This document shows positions 26,726 to 34,799 of a DNA stretch of 59,701 nucleotides, piece after piece. The stretch covers positions 1-59,701 of the forward strand of contig JAIETL010000102.1 of NCBI GenBank assembly GCA_019745195.1. The letters run 5' to 3'. This DNA is from Beijerinckiaceae bacterium. GTDB lineage: Bacteria; Pseudomonadota; Alphaproteobacteria; Rhizobiales; Beijerinckiaceae. A program made the translations under genes and the position numbers. Numbering within the stretch: the stretch's first letter is position 1; every line of letters starts with the position of its first letter. The notes under the pieces are model-generated. The model was not told the DNA's origin. It did no database searches and saw nothing but the letters and a program-made list of their open reading frames with translations.

Positions 26726-27574
26726 TCAAAGGTTGCGCATGCTGCGTCGCAGCTTGCGCGTGATGAGGGTGCCGGTCCTCATATCGACACCGGATTCAAC
26801 CTGAAAAACGCCGCTGCTGTCTATCCGGCCGTAGAGCGTGACCTGCTGTCCTGCGAACAGGGCCACGTTCGGCTCGCCAGTGAAGCGAAAATCAACCTCG
26901 TCACGTCCTCCGCTCGCCCGCTGGACGCTGTGGTTGCGGCCAGGAAGCGGCCCCCGCAACTGGTCGAGAAAATCAACGGCATGATGTGCGGAGTTCGACT
27001 GCGCGTCGTATCGCTCGAGGCGTCCATAGCGGACCGGAACGCCGCGCTGTTCGTCATTGCGCAAGTGGCGGACCACGCGCTTATCAAACAATTCTTTAAG
27101 GTTGCGATGAACGAAGCGAATCGGGAACAGGATTTTCAGAACCCCCCAGATCATGGGCAGCGCCATTCTCCCGGCATCCCACAGCAATCCGCCGCCCTGA
27201 CGTCCCCCGCCGCCGGCCATCGTCTGGAACGCGACGACTACTATCGCGATCGCCGCGATCACGCCGATCAGATTCACCCCGAAGATCGGGTAGCTCAACA
27301 CCGCGACGAAAAAATTGGAGAGGAGGGTCGGCCCGATCCAGAGCAGCAGCAGAACGACCGGCACGAAGATGGCAGCCGTCAGGATTCGGGGCAAAAAGTC
27401 CGAAAGCCAAGCCGCATTGAAAATCCAGCCCCAGAATCCAGGCCGCCCGACATGGCTTTCGGTGGTCTCGATCGTATTGATCACCCCGGTGCGCGTAGAG
27501 CTGGTCCATGCCGGCTCCGGCAGAAAGTGACTTGAGTTCGGTCGCATCGATCCGGTTCCATAAGACCCCTTCAT
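26726..27574 (-). CDS. Membrane protein of the HerA operon
   Basis: 282 residues. Three membrane helices lie between about 55 and 160 (LPRILTAAIFVPVVLLLLWI, FFVAVLSYPIFGVNLIGVIAAIAIVVVAF, and DAGRMALPMIWGVLKILFPI). A basic soluble tail of about 120 residues follows, ending in a beta-type region (QVTLYGRIDSSGVFQVESGVD, GTLITRKLRRSMRNL). A Gly-rich run (MAGGGGRQGGGLLWD) sits between helices. No family is recognised. It lies 10 bases after the HNH-like gene and 21 before the ATPase gene, so all are co-transcribed and it may anchor the ATPase to the membrane (inference). Confidence 0.7.
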   Translation of the reverse strand: MKGSYGTGSMRPNSSHFLPEPAWTSSTRTGVINTIETTESHVGRPGFWGWIFNAAWLSDFLPRILTAAIFVPVVLLLLWIGPTLLSNFFVAVLSYPIFGVNLIGVIAAIAIVVVAFQTMAGGGGRQGGGLLWDAGRMALPMIWGVLKILFPIRFVHRNLKELFDKRVVRHLRNDEQRGVPVRYGRLERYDAQSNSAHHAVDFLDQLRGPLPGRNHSVQRASGGRDEVDFRFTGEPNVALFAGQQVTLYGRIDSSGVFQVESGVDMRTGTLITRKLRRSMRNL

Positions 27575-27584
27575 TGTCGGCCCC

Positions 27585-28301
27585 CTACTTGGAGCTCTTC
27601 AGTTCGGTGTCGACCACGTTCTCGAAGGCTTTGGCGACCTCGTCTTGCGAGGGGGTGGCCGCCGGGTTCTGGAATGCCTGCCAGCGCGCAAGCTGGACCC
27701 ATTCGGGCACATCGCCCCAGACCATCTGCGAATACTTGTTGTTCTCGTCGCCATAGACCTCGTGCAGTTGGTCATGCGCGCTATGGTCGCTGCCGACCAT
27801 CAGCGGGCCGGGCCGCGTTACCTCGAGGTTCTCCGGATCGAGCACGTCGTCGCGATGCTCCCGGATCGGGAACTGGCGATGATGCACCGGGTAGCCCGGA
27901 ATATCGACGTTGCGCCCGAGACCTTTCCGGAGGCGGCTGAAGACCTCGCGCCCGCTCGCGTCGGGATGACGAGCCTGGTATCGCGCGGCTGCGGGCTCGG
28001 CCGCCTCATAGGCGGCAAACAATGTCGCGTCGTAGGCGATCGGCATGACCGCGCCGGTCTCGAGCACCTCGCTCAGCTGGGTCAGCCGGGCATCCGTCGT
28101 CGCAACCGTCACCGCTTCGCCGGCGGCGCGGTCGCCGCGCAGCGGCGTCAGCCCGGCATCGATCCGGCGGACGTATTCGGCGACGCCTTCATCGCGCCAG
28201 TCGAGCGGGATGGCGTCCAGCCGCTCCCGGTTGCGACGCTCCAGCCCCTCGGTGTCCTGCTGGGCGGCATGCATCTCACGCCTATGATTGTTTTTCGGCA
28301 T
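27585..28301 (-). CDS. Putative HNH-like nuclease with a shared N-terminal domain
   Basis: 238 residues from the ATG at 28301, preceded by GGAAGGA. A TTG at 28337 would extend it by 12 residues and overlap the upstream stop. Residues about 24-137 match the N-terminal domain of the PAP2 protein (NRERLDAIPLDW, MPIAYDA, HPDAS, LGRNVDIPG). After it comes a candidate HNH/GHH-type core: GYPVHHRQFPIREH, DPENLEVTRPG, then GSDHSAHDQLHEVYGDENNK. The paired His, the Asn of PENLEV and the later His residues give the His-Asn-His order of small toxin nucleases. The match is by pattern only. If real it would cut DNA or RNA. No immunity gene is obvious, unless it is the upstream gene. Confidence 0.7.
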   Translation of the reverse strand: MPKNNHRREMHAAQQDTEGLERRNRERLDAIPLDWRDEGVAEYVRRIDAGLTPLRGDRAAGEAVTVATTDARLTQLSEVLETGAVMPIAYDATLFAAYEAAEPAAARYQARHPDASGREVFSRLRKGLGRNVDIPGYPVHHRQFPIREHRDDVLDPENLEVTRPGPLMVGSDHSAHDQLHEVYGDENNKYSQMVWGDVPEWVQLARWQAFQNPAATPSQDEVAKAFENVVDTELKSSK

Positions 28302-28333
28302 GGCGGCGGGATTCCTTCCCAAAAACGGCGGTT

Positions 28334-29185
28334 TCAATAGCGGCGTTTCCGATGGCTGTTGAAGACCAGATCATTGAACTCTTCATAGGCCTCTATCGAA
28401 CGGGCGTACCAAGCCTGCCGTCCGGGATCCTTGAAGAACGGGTCATTCACCATGTCGTCGAACCCGTCATTCATCTTGCGCCAGACGTCGCGCTGTTCGG
28501 GTCGCAGATAGGTCCCGTCCTGCTTCTCGCGCTCTTCTCGTTCGTAGGGAGCTGGAAACGCGCGATGCTCGGCCATTTCCCGCTCGGCCCGCTGCCAAAA
28601 AGCCGTCCGCTCTTCGCTGGTGGCTTCCCAGCCCTGCTGGTTCTCTTCAGCCAGTTCTGCCTGGCGCTGCTCGAAAGCGCGCCAGACCCGATCATGCGGA
28701 TCCTCGGCGCTTTCGGGCGGAGCCGCTTCGTCGGCGGCCGGGCGATCGCCGCCATCGTGTTCGAGCATGGCCGACTCGCCTGCTTCAGTGGCATCGGCCT
28801 CGCCGTCGCGACGAACCATCTGCGCGTCATGGCAATCGGCGCGGTCGTTCCCAGCGGCCAGATCGACGCCTTCCCGTTCGTGCCCAATCTCCGGTACCGG
28901 CTCGCCAATTTCGCCGATCTCAGCTCGCCGGCTGCTCCCGTTCGTGGTTCCGTTACGCCATTCGGCCGCGCCGTCGCTGCCGTCGGCGCCATCTCGTGCC
29001 TCGAAATGATCGACGCGCTCGTTTCCGGCCGCTAGGTCGAACCCAGCGCGTTCCGCGACCCCGTCGAGCTTGAACAGGCCGGCGTCGACGACATCGCCTC
29101 GCTCTCCGTGGAGAGCTGCGGCCTCGCCCGAACCGAGGCTGGTCCACGCCGCATCGCCGGCTTCATGCGAAGGGCCGCCCTGCAT
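28334..29185 (-). CDS. Acidic hypothetical protein, first gene of the HerA operon
   Basis: 283 residues. The N-terminal 150 residues are low-complexity and acidic (repeated DLAAGNER/DRAD and GDGADGSDGA type runs). The C-terminal 130 residues are a compact charged helical domain (VWRAFEQRQAELAEENQQGW, RTAFWQRAEREMAEHRAFPA, WRKMNDGFDDMVNDPFFKDP, YARSIEAYEEFNDLVFNSH). No family is recognised. The stop lies 33 bases before the nuclease-like gene's ATG and overlaps its alternative TTG. An acidic partner before a nuclease-like gene could be an immunity or chaperone protein (speculative). Confidence 0.6.
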   Translation of the reverse strand: MQGGPSHEAGDAAWTSLGSGEAAALHGERGDVVDAGLFKLDGVAERAGFDLAAGNERVDHFEARDGADGSDGAAEWRNGTTNGSSRRAEIGEIGEPVPEIGHEREGVDLAAGNDRADCHDAQMVRRDGEADATEAGESAMLEHDGGDRPAADEAAPPESAEDPHDRVWRAFEQRQAELAEENQQGWEATSEERTAFWQRAEREMAEHRAFPAPYEREEREKQDGTYLRPEQRDVWRKMNDGFDDMVNDPFFKDPGRQAWYARSIEAYEEFNDLVFNSHRKRRY

Positions 29186-29364
29186 CTGTCAAGCCCCCCT
29201 GTGATCCCCGCCATCGGCGCGCCGTGGCCTTGCGTCACTCATAGCGCGTCGTGGCGTGCTCTACGGTAAAATCTTCCGAAGCGTTCCGAAAACTGTGGCG
29301 CAGGCCCTTACGGCATGTTGGCATTGAAACTATTGTCGTCTTGGAGATCAATCGGAGAACGAGC

Positions 29365-30015
29365 ATGCCTTCAGTTCGTCGATATCAAGATGACATTGGT
29401 TCCGAGGCGGCCGGCGGCGATGCCGAGCCGGCGGAACAGCGCGACAGCAGGACGGGCGAAAACACCGCCGAGCCGCGCTATGTCCATGGCCTGAACAAGG
29501 GCGGCCTCGAGGAGATTCTCGCGACCGGGCGCCTGAACAGCAGCGAGGCCGCCATGATCGCGGGCGGCGTGCCCCGGGTCAATGCGCTGCGCGGCGACTT
29601 CGGTTCGCTTCACGAAACCATGAACTGGCACGACCCCGAGAAGATCTTCATCGAGTTCACGACCGAGGTCGAGCCGCCCTACCACCCAGCCTATGCGCGC
29701 TGGAGCGGCCTCGAGAACGACTATCTCCCGATCGCGGTCACGGGCGTCTTCGACGGCAGCGGGAGGCGGTTGGACGCTGCGGGCGCGGAGTCGTCCCGCC
29801 AGACCCCGCCGAGGCTTGAGCAGGGCCGCGACGGCAGCCTGGAAATCTACCAGCAGGAGCTCGAGCATATGGGCATCGAGATCGCCCCTGCCGTGCTGGC
29901 GCGGGCCTTTCCGGCGCAGGAGCCTCACAGCGAGGTTGCCGCTCCCGACGAAGCCAATCCGGACGAGCCCGGAGAACGGGCGCGGCCGGCTCCCGATGAC
30001 GGGGGCGAGCGCTGA
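29365..30015 (+). CDS. Protein with a possible ADP-ribosyltransferase-like core
   Basis: 216 residues from the ATG at 29365, chosen because GGAGAACGAGC precedes it; a start 114 bases upstream is less likely. After an acidic, disordered first 35 residues comes RYVHGLNKGGLEEILATGRLNSSEAAMI, which resembles the opening strand/helix of RES/ART-type toxins (xHG...G..ILxxG.L), then FGSLHETMNWHDPEKIFIEF and WSGLENDYLPIAVTGVFDGSG. The tail is again Pro/Glu-rich. The ART link is a guess from one motif. The gene opens the plus-strand block leading to the CHAT protease and is divergent from the HerA operon. Confidence 0.55.
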   Translation: MPSVRRYQDDIGSEAAGGDAEPAEQRDSRTGENTAEPRYVHGLNKGGLEEILATGRLNSSEAAMIAGGVPRVNALRGDFGSLHETMNWHDPEKIFIEFTTEVEPPYHPAYARWSGLENDYLPIAVTGVFDGSGRRLDAAGAESSRQTPPRLEQGRDGSLEIYQQELEHMGIEIAPAVLARAFPAQEPHSEVAAPDEANPDEPGERARPAPDDGGER

Positions 30016-30106
30016 TCGGCCTCGGGTTCAGTGCTTTTCCGGCCTCTTTAGATGACGTCCGAGTGGCCGGGCGTGACATTGGCTTCAGTGCAAATGGAGC
30101 ATCGCC

Positions 30107-30547
30107 ATGTCCAGTTTCACCCGATCCGATCGCAGCGACGACCCCTCGCCCGGTATCGCGCAGAGTTTTACACGCCATGCCTGCGAACGCTCGATCCAAC
30201 GCGCCGTTCCCGCCTTCCTCGTCGAATTGCTGATCGATTTCGCGAAGCCGGTCCGATGCGGCGCCGCCGATCGCTACGCCCTCGACGAGCGAGGTCGTCA
30301 GGAGATCCAGAGCCATCTCGGTCCGCAGCGCTATCGCGAGATCGACGGCAAGCTCGATTGCTGGGCAGTCGTCGGGGATGATGGCAAGGTCATCACCATC
30401 GGTCGCCGTGACAGGAGGATCCGCAACGCGACACGATCGAAGATCGAGGGCGCATCGCAGCGCCGGTCGCGGTGGCTTCCTCGGACGGGCTGCGACGACC
30501 CGATGTCGGAAGACCCGTTTCGTATCGGCCGGAACAGCGCCCGCTGA
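30107..30547 (+). CDS. Small RelE/DUF4258-like protein
   Basis: 146 residues from the ATG at 30107 behind GGAGCATCGCC. The segment FTRHACERSIQRAVPAFLVELLIDFAKPV, then YALDERGRQEIQSHLGP, and DGKLDCWAVVGDDGKVITIGRR match the small DUF4258/BrnT/RelE-like toxin fold: an alpha helix with H..ER.IQR, then beta strands ending in VITIGRR. In such proteins this is an mRNA-interferase-like or related domain. The C-terminal 45 residues are basic and not part of it. No antitoxin-sized partner is adjacent. It lies in the same direction as the CHAT operon, 27 bases before the HTH gene. Confidence 0.6.
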   Translation: MSSFTRSDRSDDPSPGIAQSFTRHACERSIQRAVPAFLVELLIDFAKPVRCGAADRYALDERGRQEIQSHLGPQRYREIDGKLDCWAVVGDDGKVITIGRRDRRIRNATRSKIEGASQRRSRWLPRTGCDDPMSEDPFRIGRNSAR

Positions 30548-30574
30548 GGGCTCCTTGAGCGAGGTTCGTCCCAG

Positions 30575-31375
30575 ATGTCGGTCCATGTCCCTTACTTCGA
30601 AGAGAAGTTCCAGTACCTCTTCCGGCGCCATCCGGCGATCAAGACCTATTCCGACCTCGCCGAAGCCGTCGGCGTCTCGCCCGCTTTGGTCGCGGGCTGG
30701 AAGAACGGCACCGTGACGACGCGGGAGCGGCATATCCCGATCCGGCATGTCGGCACCGTCTGCGAGCACATGATGGTGTCGGAGGATGTGCTCCAGCTCG
30801 CCAGCCTGGCCGACTTCAAGGCGCAGGCCGGCGTTCTGCCCGGCGCCAATCCCTTCGACGCGCTCGTGCTGAAGGCGCGTTCGAGCAGCCGGCTCCAGCT
30901 TCTGCGCGGCGCCGATGTGCGCGAGCGGCCGGCCCTGATCGCGCGCGCACGCGGCCTCTACGATCCCGACGACGCCGAAGCCGACCTGCCGGCTTTCGAG
31001 CGCAACGAGGACGTGCTGGTCCGGCTCGATGTTCCCGCCGGCTGGCATATCCTGCTGCTGCTGAAGGACCGCGTCGGCTGGCAATGCCTGCATCCCAGCC
31101 CGCGCCGCGCCGAGACGCTCGCGGACGGCGTCTTCTTCTTCCCGGCCCAACAGGACCCCGACCGACCGCGCTTCGCGCGGTTCGACGCGGTGACCGGCCT
31201 GCAGAAGCTGACGGCGGTGTTGATGCGCCCCGCGCCGCCGCCCGAACTGCCCAGCGCCCTGATGGACAGCGATGCGCTGGCCGCCGCATTGACGCGGCTC
31301 GCGACGATGCTGTCGGCATTGGACGAGCCCGACGAACGCGAGATCGCCGAAGCGCGCTTCATGGTAAGAGCCTGA
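30575..31375 (+). CDS. HTH protein with a DUF4384-like domain
   Basis: 266 residues. The N-terminus (FQYLFRRHPAIKTYSDLAEAVGVSPALVAGWKNGTV) is a Cro-type helix-turn-helix. Residues about 140-215 (FERNEDVLVRLDVPAGWHILLLLKDRVGWQCLHPSP, then ADGVFFFPAQQDP and QKLTAVLMRP) match DUF4384, a beta domain that accompanies caspase-like and CHAT protease genes. It ends four bases before the CHAT protease gene. This pairing makes it a likely sensor or adaptor for the protease, or its transcriptional regulator. The length suits the family. The HTH is unusual in DUF4384 proteins. Confidence 0.75.
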   Translation: MSVHVPYFEEKFQYLFRRHPAIKTYSDLAEAVGVSPALVAGWKNGTVTTRERHIPIRHVGTVCEHMMVSEDVLQLASLADFKAQAGVLPGANPFDALVLKARSSSRLQLLRGADVRERPALIARARGLYDPDDAEADLPAFERNEDVLVRLDVPAGWHILLLLKDRVGWQCLHPSPRRAETLADGVFFFPAQQDPDRPRFARFDAVTGLQKLTAVLMRPAPPPELPSALMDSDALAAALTRLATMLSALDEPDEREIAEARFMVRA

Positions 31376-31379
31376 GGCG

Positions 31380-34300
31380 ATGCGCGAGCGTGGCCAGATG
31401 GACCGGCTGATCGCCGCGCTGGCATGCGAGGGCGCCGATGCGGCCGCGCTCGCCGCGGAGTTCTTCGACAGGGCAGGCCGCGACCAGGCGCTGCGCCTGG
31501 GCGAGATGCTGGTGTCCGGTCCCGATCTTGCGCAACGGACGGACGGGCTGCAGGTGCTTCTATTCCTCCTGCATCTGCGCCGGCTCGCCTTCGGCTCGGC
31601 GCACCTCAGCGTCGCGGCTATCCTGCAGCGGATCGCCACGACCCACTGCGCATTCGGCGATCCTCGCGCCGCACTCCCGGCGATCAACGAGGCGGTCTCG
31701 ATTTGCGTCGGCCTGACGGATGCCGACGAAGCGTCGACGCTGCGCTGCCTTGCCGATCTGGCGCGGATACGCCTCGCTCTGGGCGATCACGGCGGCGCCG
31801 GACGCGCCGTGGCGGAGGTCCAGGCCTGTCTGGCACGCGAGACGCCGCCGAAAACCGAAAGCTATGTCGAGCTGCTCGCCATCACCGCCGCATTGGCGCG
31901 GGCGCAGGGCGATTTTCGTACGGCGAAGGCTGCGGCAGCGGATCTGCTCGCCCTGTGCGGACAGATCCATGGCAAGGCCTCTCCCGTCAGTGCCAGCGCG
32001 ATGATCGATCTGGCGCTCACCCTTCACGAAGCCGACTGCGATCCCGCGGCGATCTCGCTTTGCCGCAGCGCCCTGGCGATCTTGCGACCTGCCACGGGCG
32101 CAGCTCACCCTCGCGCAGTGGCGGCGCTCCACGTACTCGGACGGGTGATTATGGACCGTGGCGGGCATGGCAAGGCTCTCGGCCTGTTGCGGGAGGCCCA
32201 TCGCCTGGCCAAGGAATGGCTGGGTCCCGACCATTGCGAGAGCCTGGCCACGCTCGGCTCCCTGGCCGATCTGACAGCAAGATCGGGACCGCCAATCGCG
32301 GCGGGGCCGATCTATGCTTGGCTGATCGAACTCAAGCGCGAGGCGCTCGGGCCCTTGCATCCCGAGGTCGCCGATCTGCTGGTGCGTGCCGCGACCGTCG
32401 ACATCCGGCTCGGCGACAGCGGGCAGGCAGAGCTTAAACTGAGCGAGGCGCGGGCCATCCAGGAGACGGTTCTCGATGCCGATCATCCGGCGGTCGCCCG
32501 CACCAGGATGGCGCTGGCTGAACTCGCCATCCATGACGGACGGTATGCGCAGGCGCGGCGCGGCTTCGAGGACGCCCTAGCCATCCGCAAAGTGCGCCTC
32601 GGAGAGCGCCATCCGTTGATCGTGGAGGCGCTGTCTGGCCTTGCGCGCCTGCATGCTGATCTCGGCGCATTGCCCGAGGCGCTCGCCTTGCAAAGCGAGG
32701 CAGTTGCTCGCCTGACGGCGCTGCATGGCGAGGATCATCCGGCCCTGGCCGGGGCGTTGGCGCTGCGGGCGCGGATCCTGGCGAAGGCGGGCGACATCGA
32801 TACGGCGGAGCGCCATGCCCGACGGGCGGTGGCACTGCGGCGTGTTGCGCTGGGCACGGCGCTCGGTTCGCCCCAAGCCGAGCTGGCTGCGGCTCTGTGC
32901 GATCTCGGCGCCATCCTTGCTGCAAGACGCGTCCCGGACGATCGGGCGCAAGCCGAGATCCGATCCTGCATCGACGAGGCCTCCGGGCTTGTCGAGGCGG
33001 CGTTCGGCGACGGGCATTGCGGCCTCGTTCCCGTCCAAATCGCCCGCGCCTCGTCATGGACCCGGTCTGCCGATGACGGCGTCGCGACGGATTGCCTGGT
33101 GGAAGCCGCAATCCTGCTCGCGCCGCATCCGGCGCAGGAGGACGATTGGTTGGTCTGGCTGCGTCTCGGCGAACTGAAGGCCCGCGCCCATGACTGGCCC
33201 CTTGCGATTATGTTCGGAAAACGCGCGATCAACCGGCTGCAGCGGGTTCGGGCAGGTCTGGCCGATCTCGAAGCCGACCTGCGCAAGGGCTATCTGCGCG
33301 AGCGCTCCGATGCCTATCGATTGCTGGCGGGCTGGCTCGTTGCAGCGGGCCGGCTGCCCGAAGCCCTGTTCGTGCGAGACCTGATGAAGGGTGCGGAGCT
33401 GCGCGAGGGCTTGCGTGCGGCCGCAGCGTGGGTGCCGCAGGCCGTCCTGGCCCTCACCCCTTCCGAGGCGCTGTGGTGGGAGACGGCAGATCGGCTTCTC
33501 GCCGATCTCGGCGCGACGCTGGCGGCGGCCGAGGCCGTCGGCGGTGGCGTACCCTATCGGGCCGAGCACCAGGCCAGATTGAGCGAGCTACGCGCGGCGC
33601 GGCGGCATTTGACGTCGCAGCTCAGGCTCTGGATTAACGACGATCGCGCCACTTGCGGGCGTCGCGCCCAGGCTTCGCCCATCGAGATGGCCGCGCCGCC
33701 TCCTGGCCATGCTGCTCTGTCCTATCTCGTCTTGCCCGACCGCTTGCAAATCGTCGCCGACATGGCGCATGGCCCCCTTTCCCGCGACCTGCCGATCGCG
33801 GCTGCGGCCCTCAACGATCTCGTCTTTTCGCTCTGGTCACAGCTGCGGCATCGCGGAGCTGGCGTGATCGAGGCCGGCCGCCGCCTTCATGAAATACTGC
33901 TCGCCCCCATCGAGGCGGAGCTGGACGCGGCGGGCGTCCATCATCTCACGGTCTCGCTCGATGGCGGCCTGCGCTACATTCCCTTTGCGGTGCTCCATGA
34001 TGGGGCGGGCTTCACCGTCCAGCGCTTCTCGATTTCGGTTGCCGGAACGGGCGCCCGCACCAGCACCCGCGAGCGCCCGGCCGCGTCCGGCGATCCTGTG
34101 ATAGCCGGGTTTGGCATGGGGCGGGCGGCACGCGGCCTGCCGGCGCTGCCGCATGTCGCAAGCGAGCTTGCGGCAGTGGTGAGAACCCCGGAGACCCCGG
34201 ACGGCATGGTGGCCGGGACGATCCGGCTCAACCAGCGCTTCACGGATACCTCCCTGCGCGAAACCCTCGCCACGGAGCCAGACATCGTTCACATCGCCAG

Positions 34301-34799
34301 CCATTTCTGCTTCCTGCCAGGCCAGGAGATGGCGTCCTGGCTGCTGCTCGGCGACGGCGAGACCTTGTCCGTCGAGCGGCTCGTCGGCGGCGCGTATCGC
34401 CTGGAAAACATCGAGCTCGTGGTGCTGTCGGCATGCGACACGGCTTTGGCCACGCGCGGGGGAACACAGGGCCGCGAACTCGAAACCCTACCGGCGATGT
34501 TCCGGGCCTGTGGCGTCGGCAGCGTGCTCGCGTCGCTCTGGCCCGTCGACGACGGCAGTACCGCCGACTTGATGAAGGCCTTCTATCGGTTCTGGAGATT
34601 GGAGAGGTACGACAAGGCCAAGGCGCTGCGTCTTGCGCAGCTCGCGCTGATGCAGGACGCCGGCGCCGTATCCGCGAAACGCGGCCTGATCGACCCTGAC
34701 GACGACGCGATGCCGGATCAGGCCAGCCACCCGCACCAATGGGCAGCCTTTGTGCTGATCGAAGACGGGACGCTGGATAAAGGGGAGGGTCGGCAATGA
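31380..34799 (+). CDS. TPR-CHAT protease
   Basis: 1139 residues. The first 750 residues are a long array of helical TPR repeats (for example HPRAVAALHVLGRVIMDRGG, HPAVARTRMALAELAIHDGR, HPLIVEALSGLARLHADLG, HPALAGALALRARILAKAGD). The C-terminal part is a CHAT domain, a caspase-like cysteine protease: HIASHFCFL with His975 and LSACDTAL with Cys1019, the two catalytic residues, plus ACGVGSVLASLWPVDD. Both residues are intact. TPR-CHAT proteases are triggered by a sensor and then cut a specific partner, as with Craspase or bacterial gasdermins. Its stop overlaps the next gene by four bases (ATGA). Confidence 0.92.
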   Translation: MRERGQMDRLIAALACEGADAAALAAEFFDRAGRDQALRLGEMLVSGPDLAQRTDGLQVLLFLLHLRRLAFGSAHLSVAAILQRIATTHCAFGDPRAALPAINEAVSICVGLTDADEASTLRCLADLARIRLALGDHGGAGRAVAEVQACLARETPPKTESYVELLAITAALARAQGDFRTAKAAAADLLALCGQIHGKASPVSASAMIDLALTLHEADCDPAAISLCRSALAILRPATGAAHPRAVAALHVLGRVIMDRGGHGKALGLLREAHRLAKEWLGPDHCESLATLGSLADLTARSGPPIAAGPIYAWLIELKREALGPLHPEVADLLVRAATVDIRLGDSGQAELKLSEARAIQETVLDADHPAVARTRMALAELAIHDGRYAQARRGFEDALAIRKVRLGERHPLIVEALSGLARLHADLGALPEALALQSEAVARLTALHGEDHPALAGALALRARILAKAGDIDTAERHARRAVALRRVALGTALGSPQAELAAALCDLGAILAARRVPDDRAQAEIRSCIDEASGLVEAAFGDGHCGLVPVQIARASSWTRSADDGVATDCLVEAAILLAPHPAQEDDWLVWLRLGELKARAHDWPLAIMFGKRAINRLQRVRAGLADLEADLRKGYLRERSDAYRLLAGWLVAAGRLPEALFVRDLMKGAELREGLRAAAAWVPQAVLALTPSEALWWETADRLLADLGATLAAAEAVGGGVPYRAEHQARLSELRAARRHLTSQLRLWINDDRATCGRRAQASPIEMAAPPPGHAALSYLVLPDRLQIVADMAHGPLSRDLPIAAAALNDLVFSLWSQLRHRGAGVIEAGRRLHEILLAPIEAELDAAGVHHLTVSLDGGLRYIPFAVLHDGAGFTVQRFSISVAGTGARTSTRERPAASGDPVIAGFGMGRAARGLPALPHVASELAAVVRTPETPDGMVAGTIRLNQRFTDTSLRETLATEPDIVHIASHFCFLPGQEMASWLLLGDGETLSVERLVGGAYRLENIELVVLSACDTALATRGGTQGRELETLPAMFRACGVGSVLASLWPVDDGSTADLMKAFYRFWRLERYDKAKALRLAQLALMQDAGAVSAKRGLIDPDDDAMPDQASHPHQWAAFVLIEDGTLDKGEGRQ

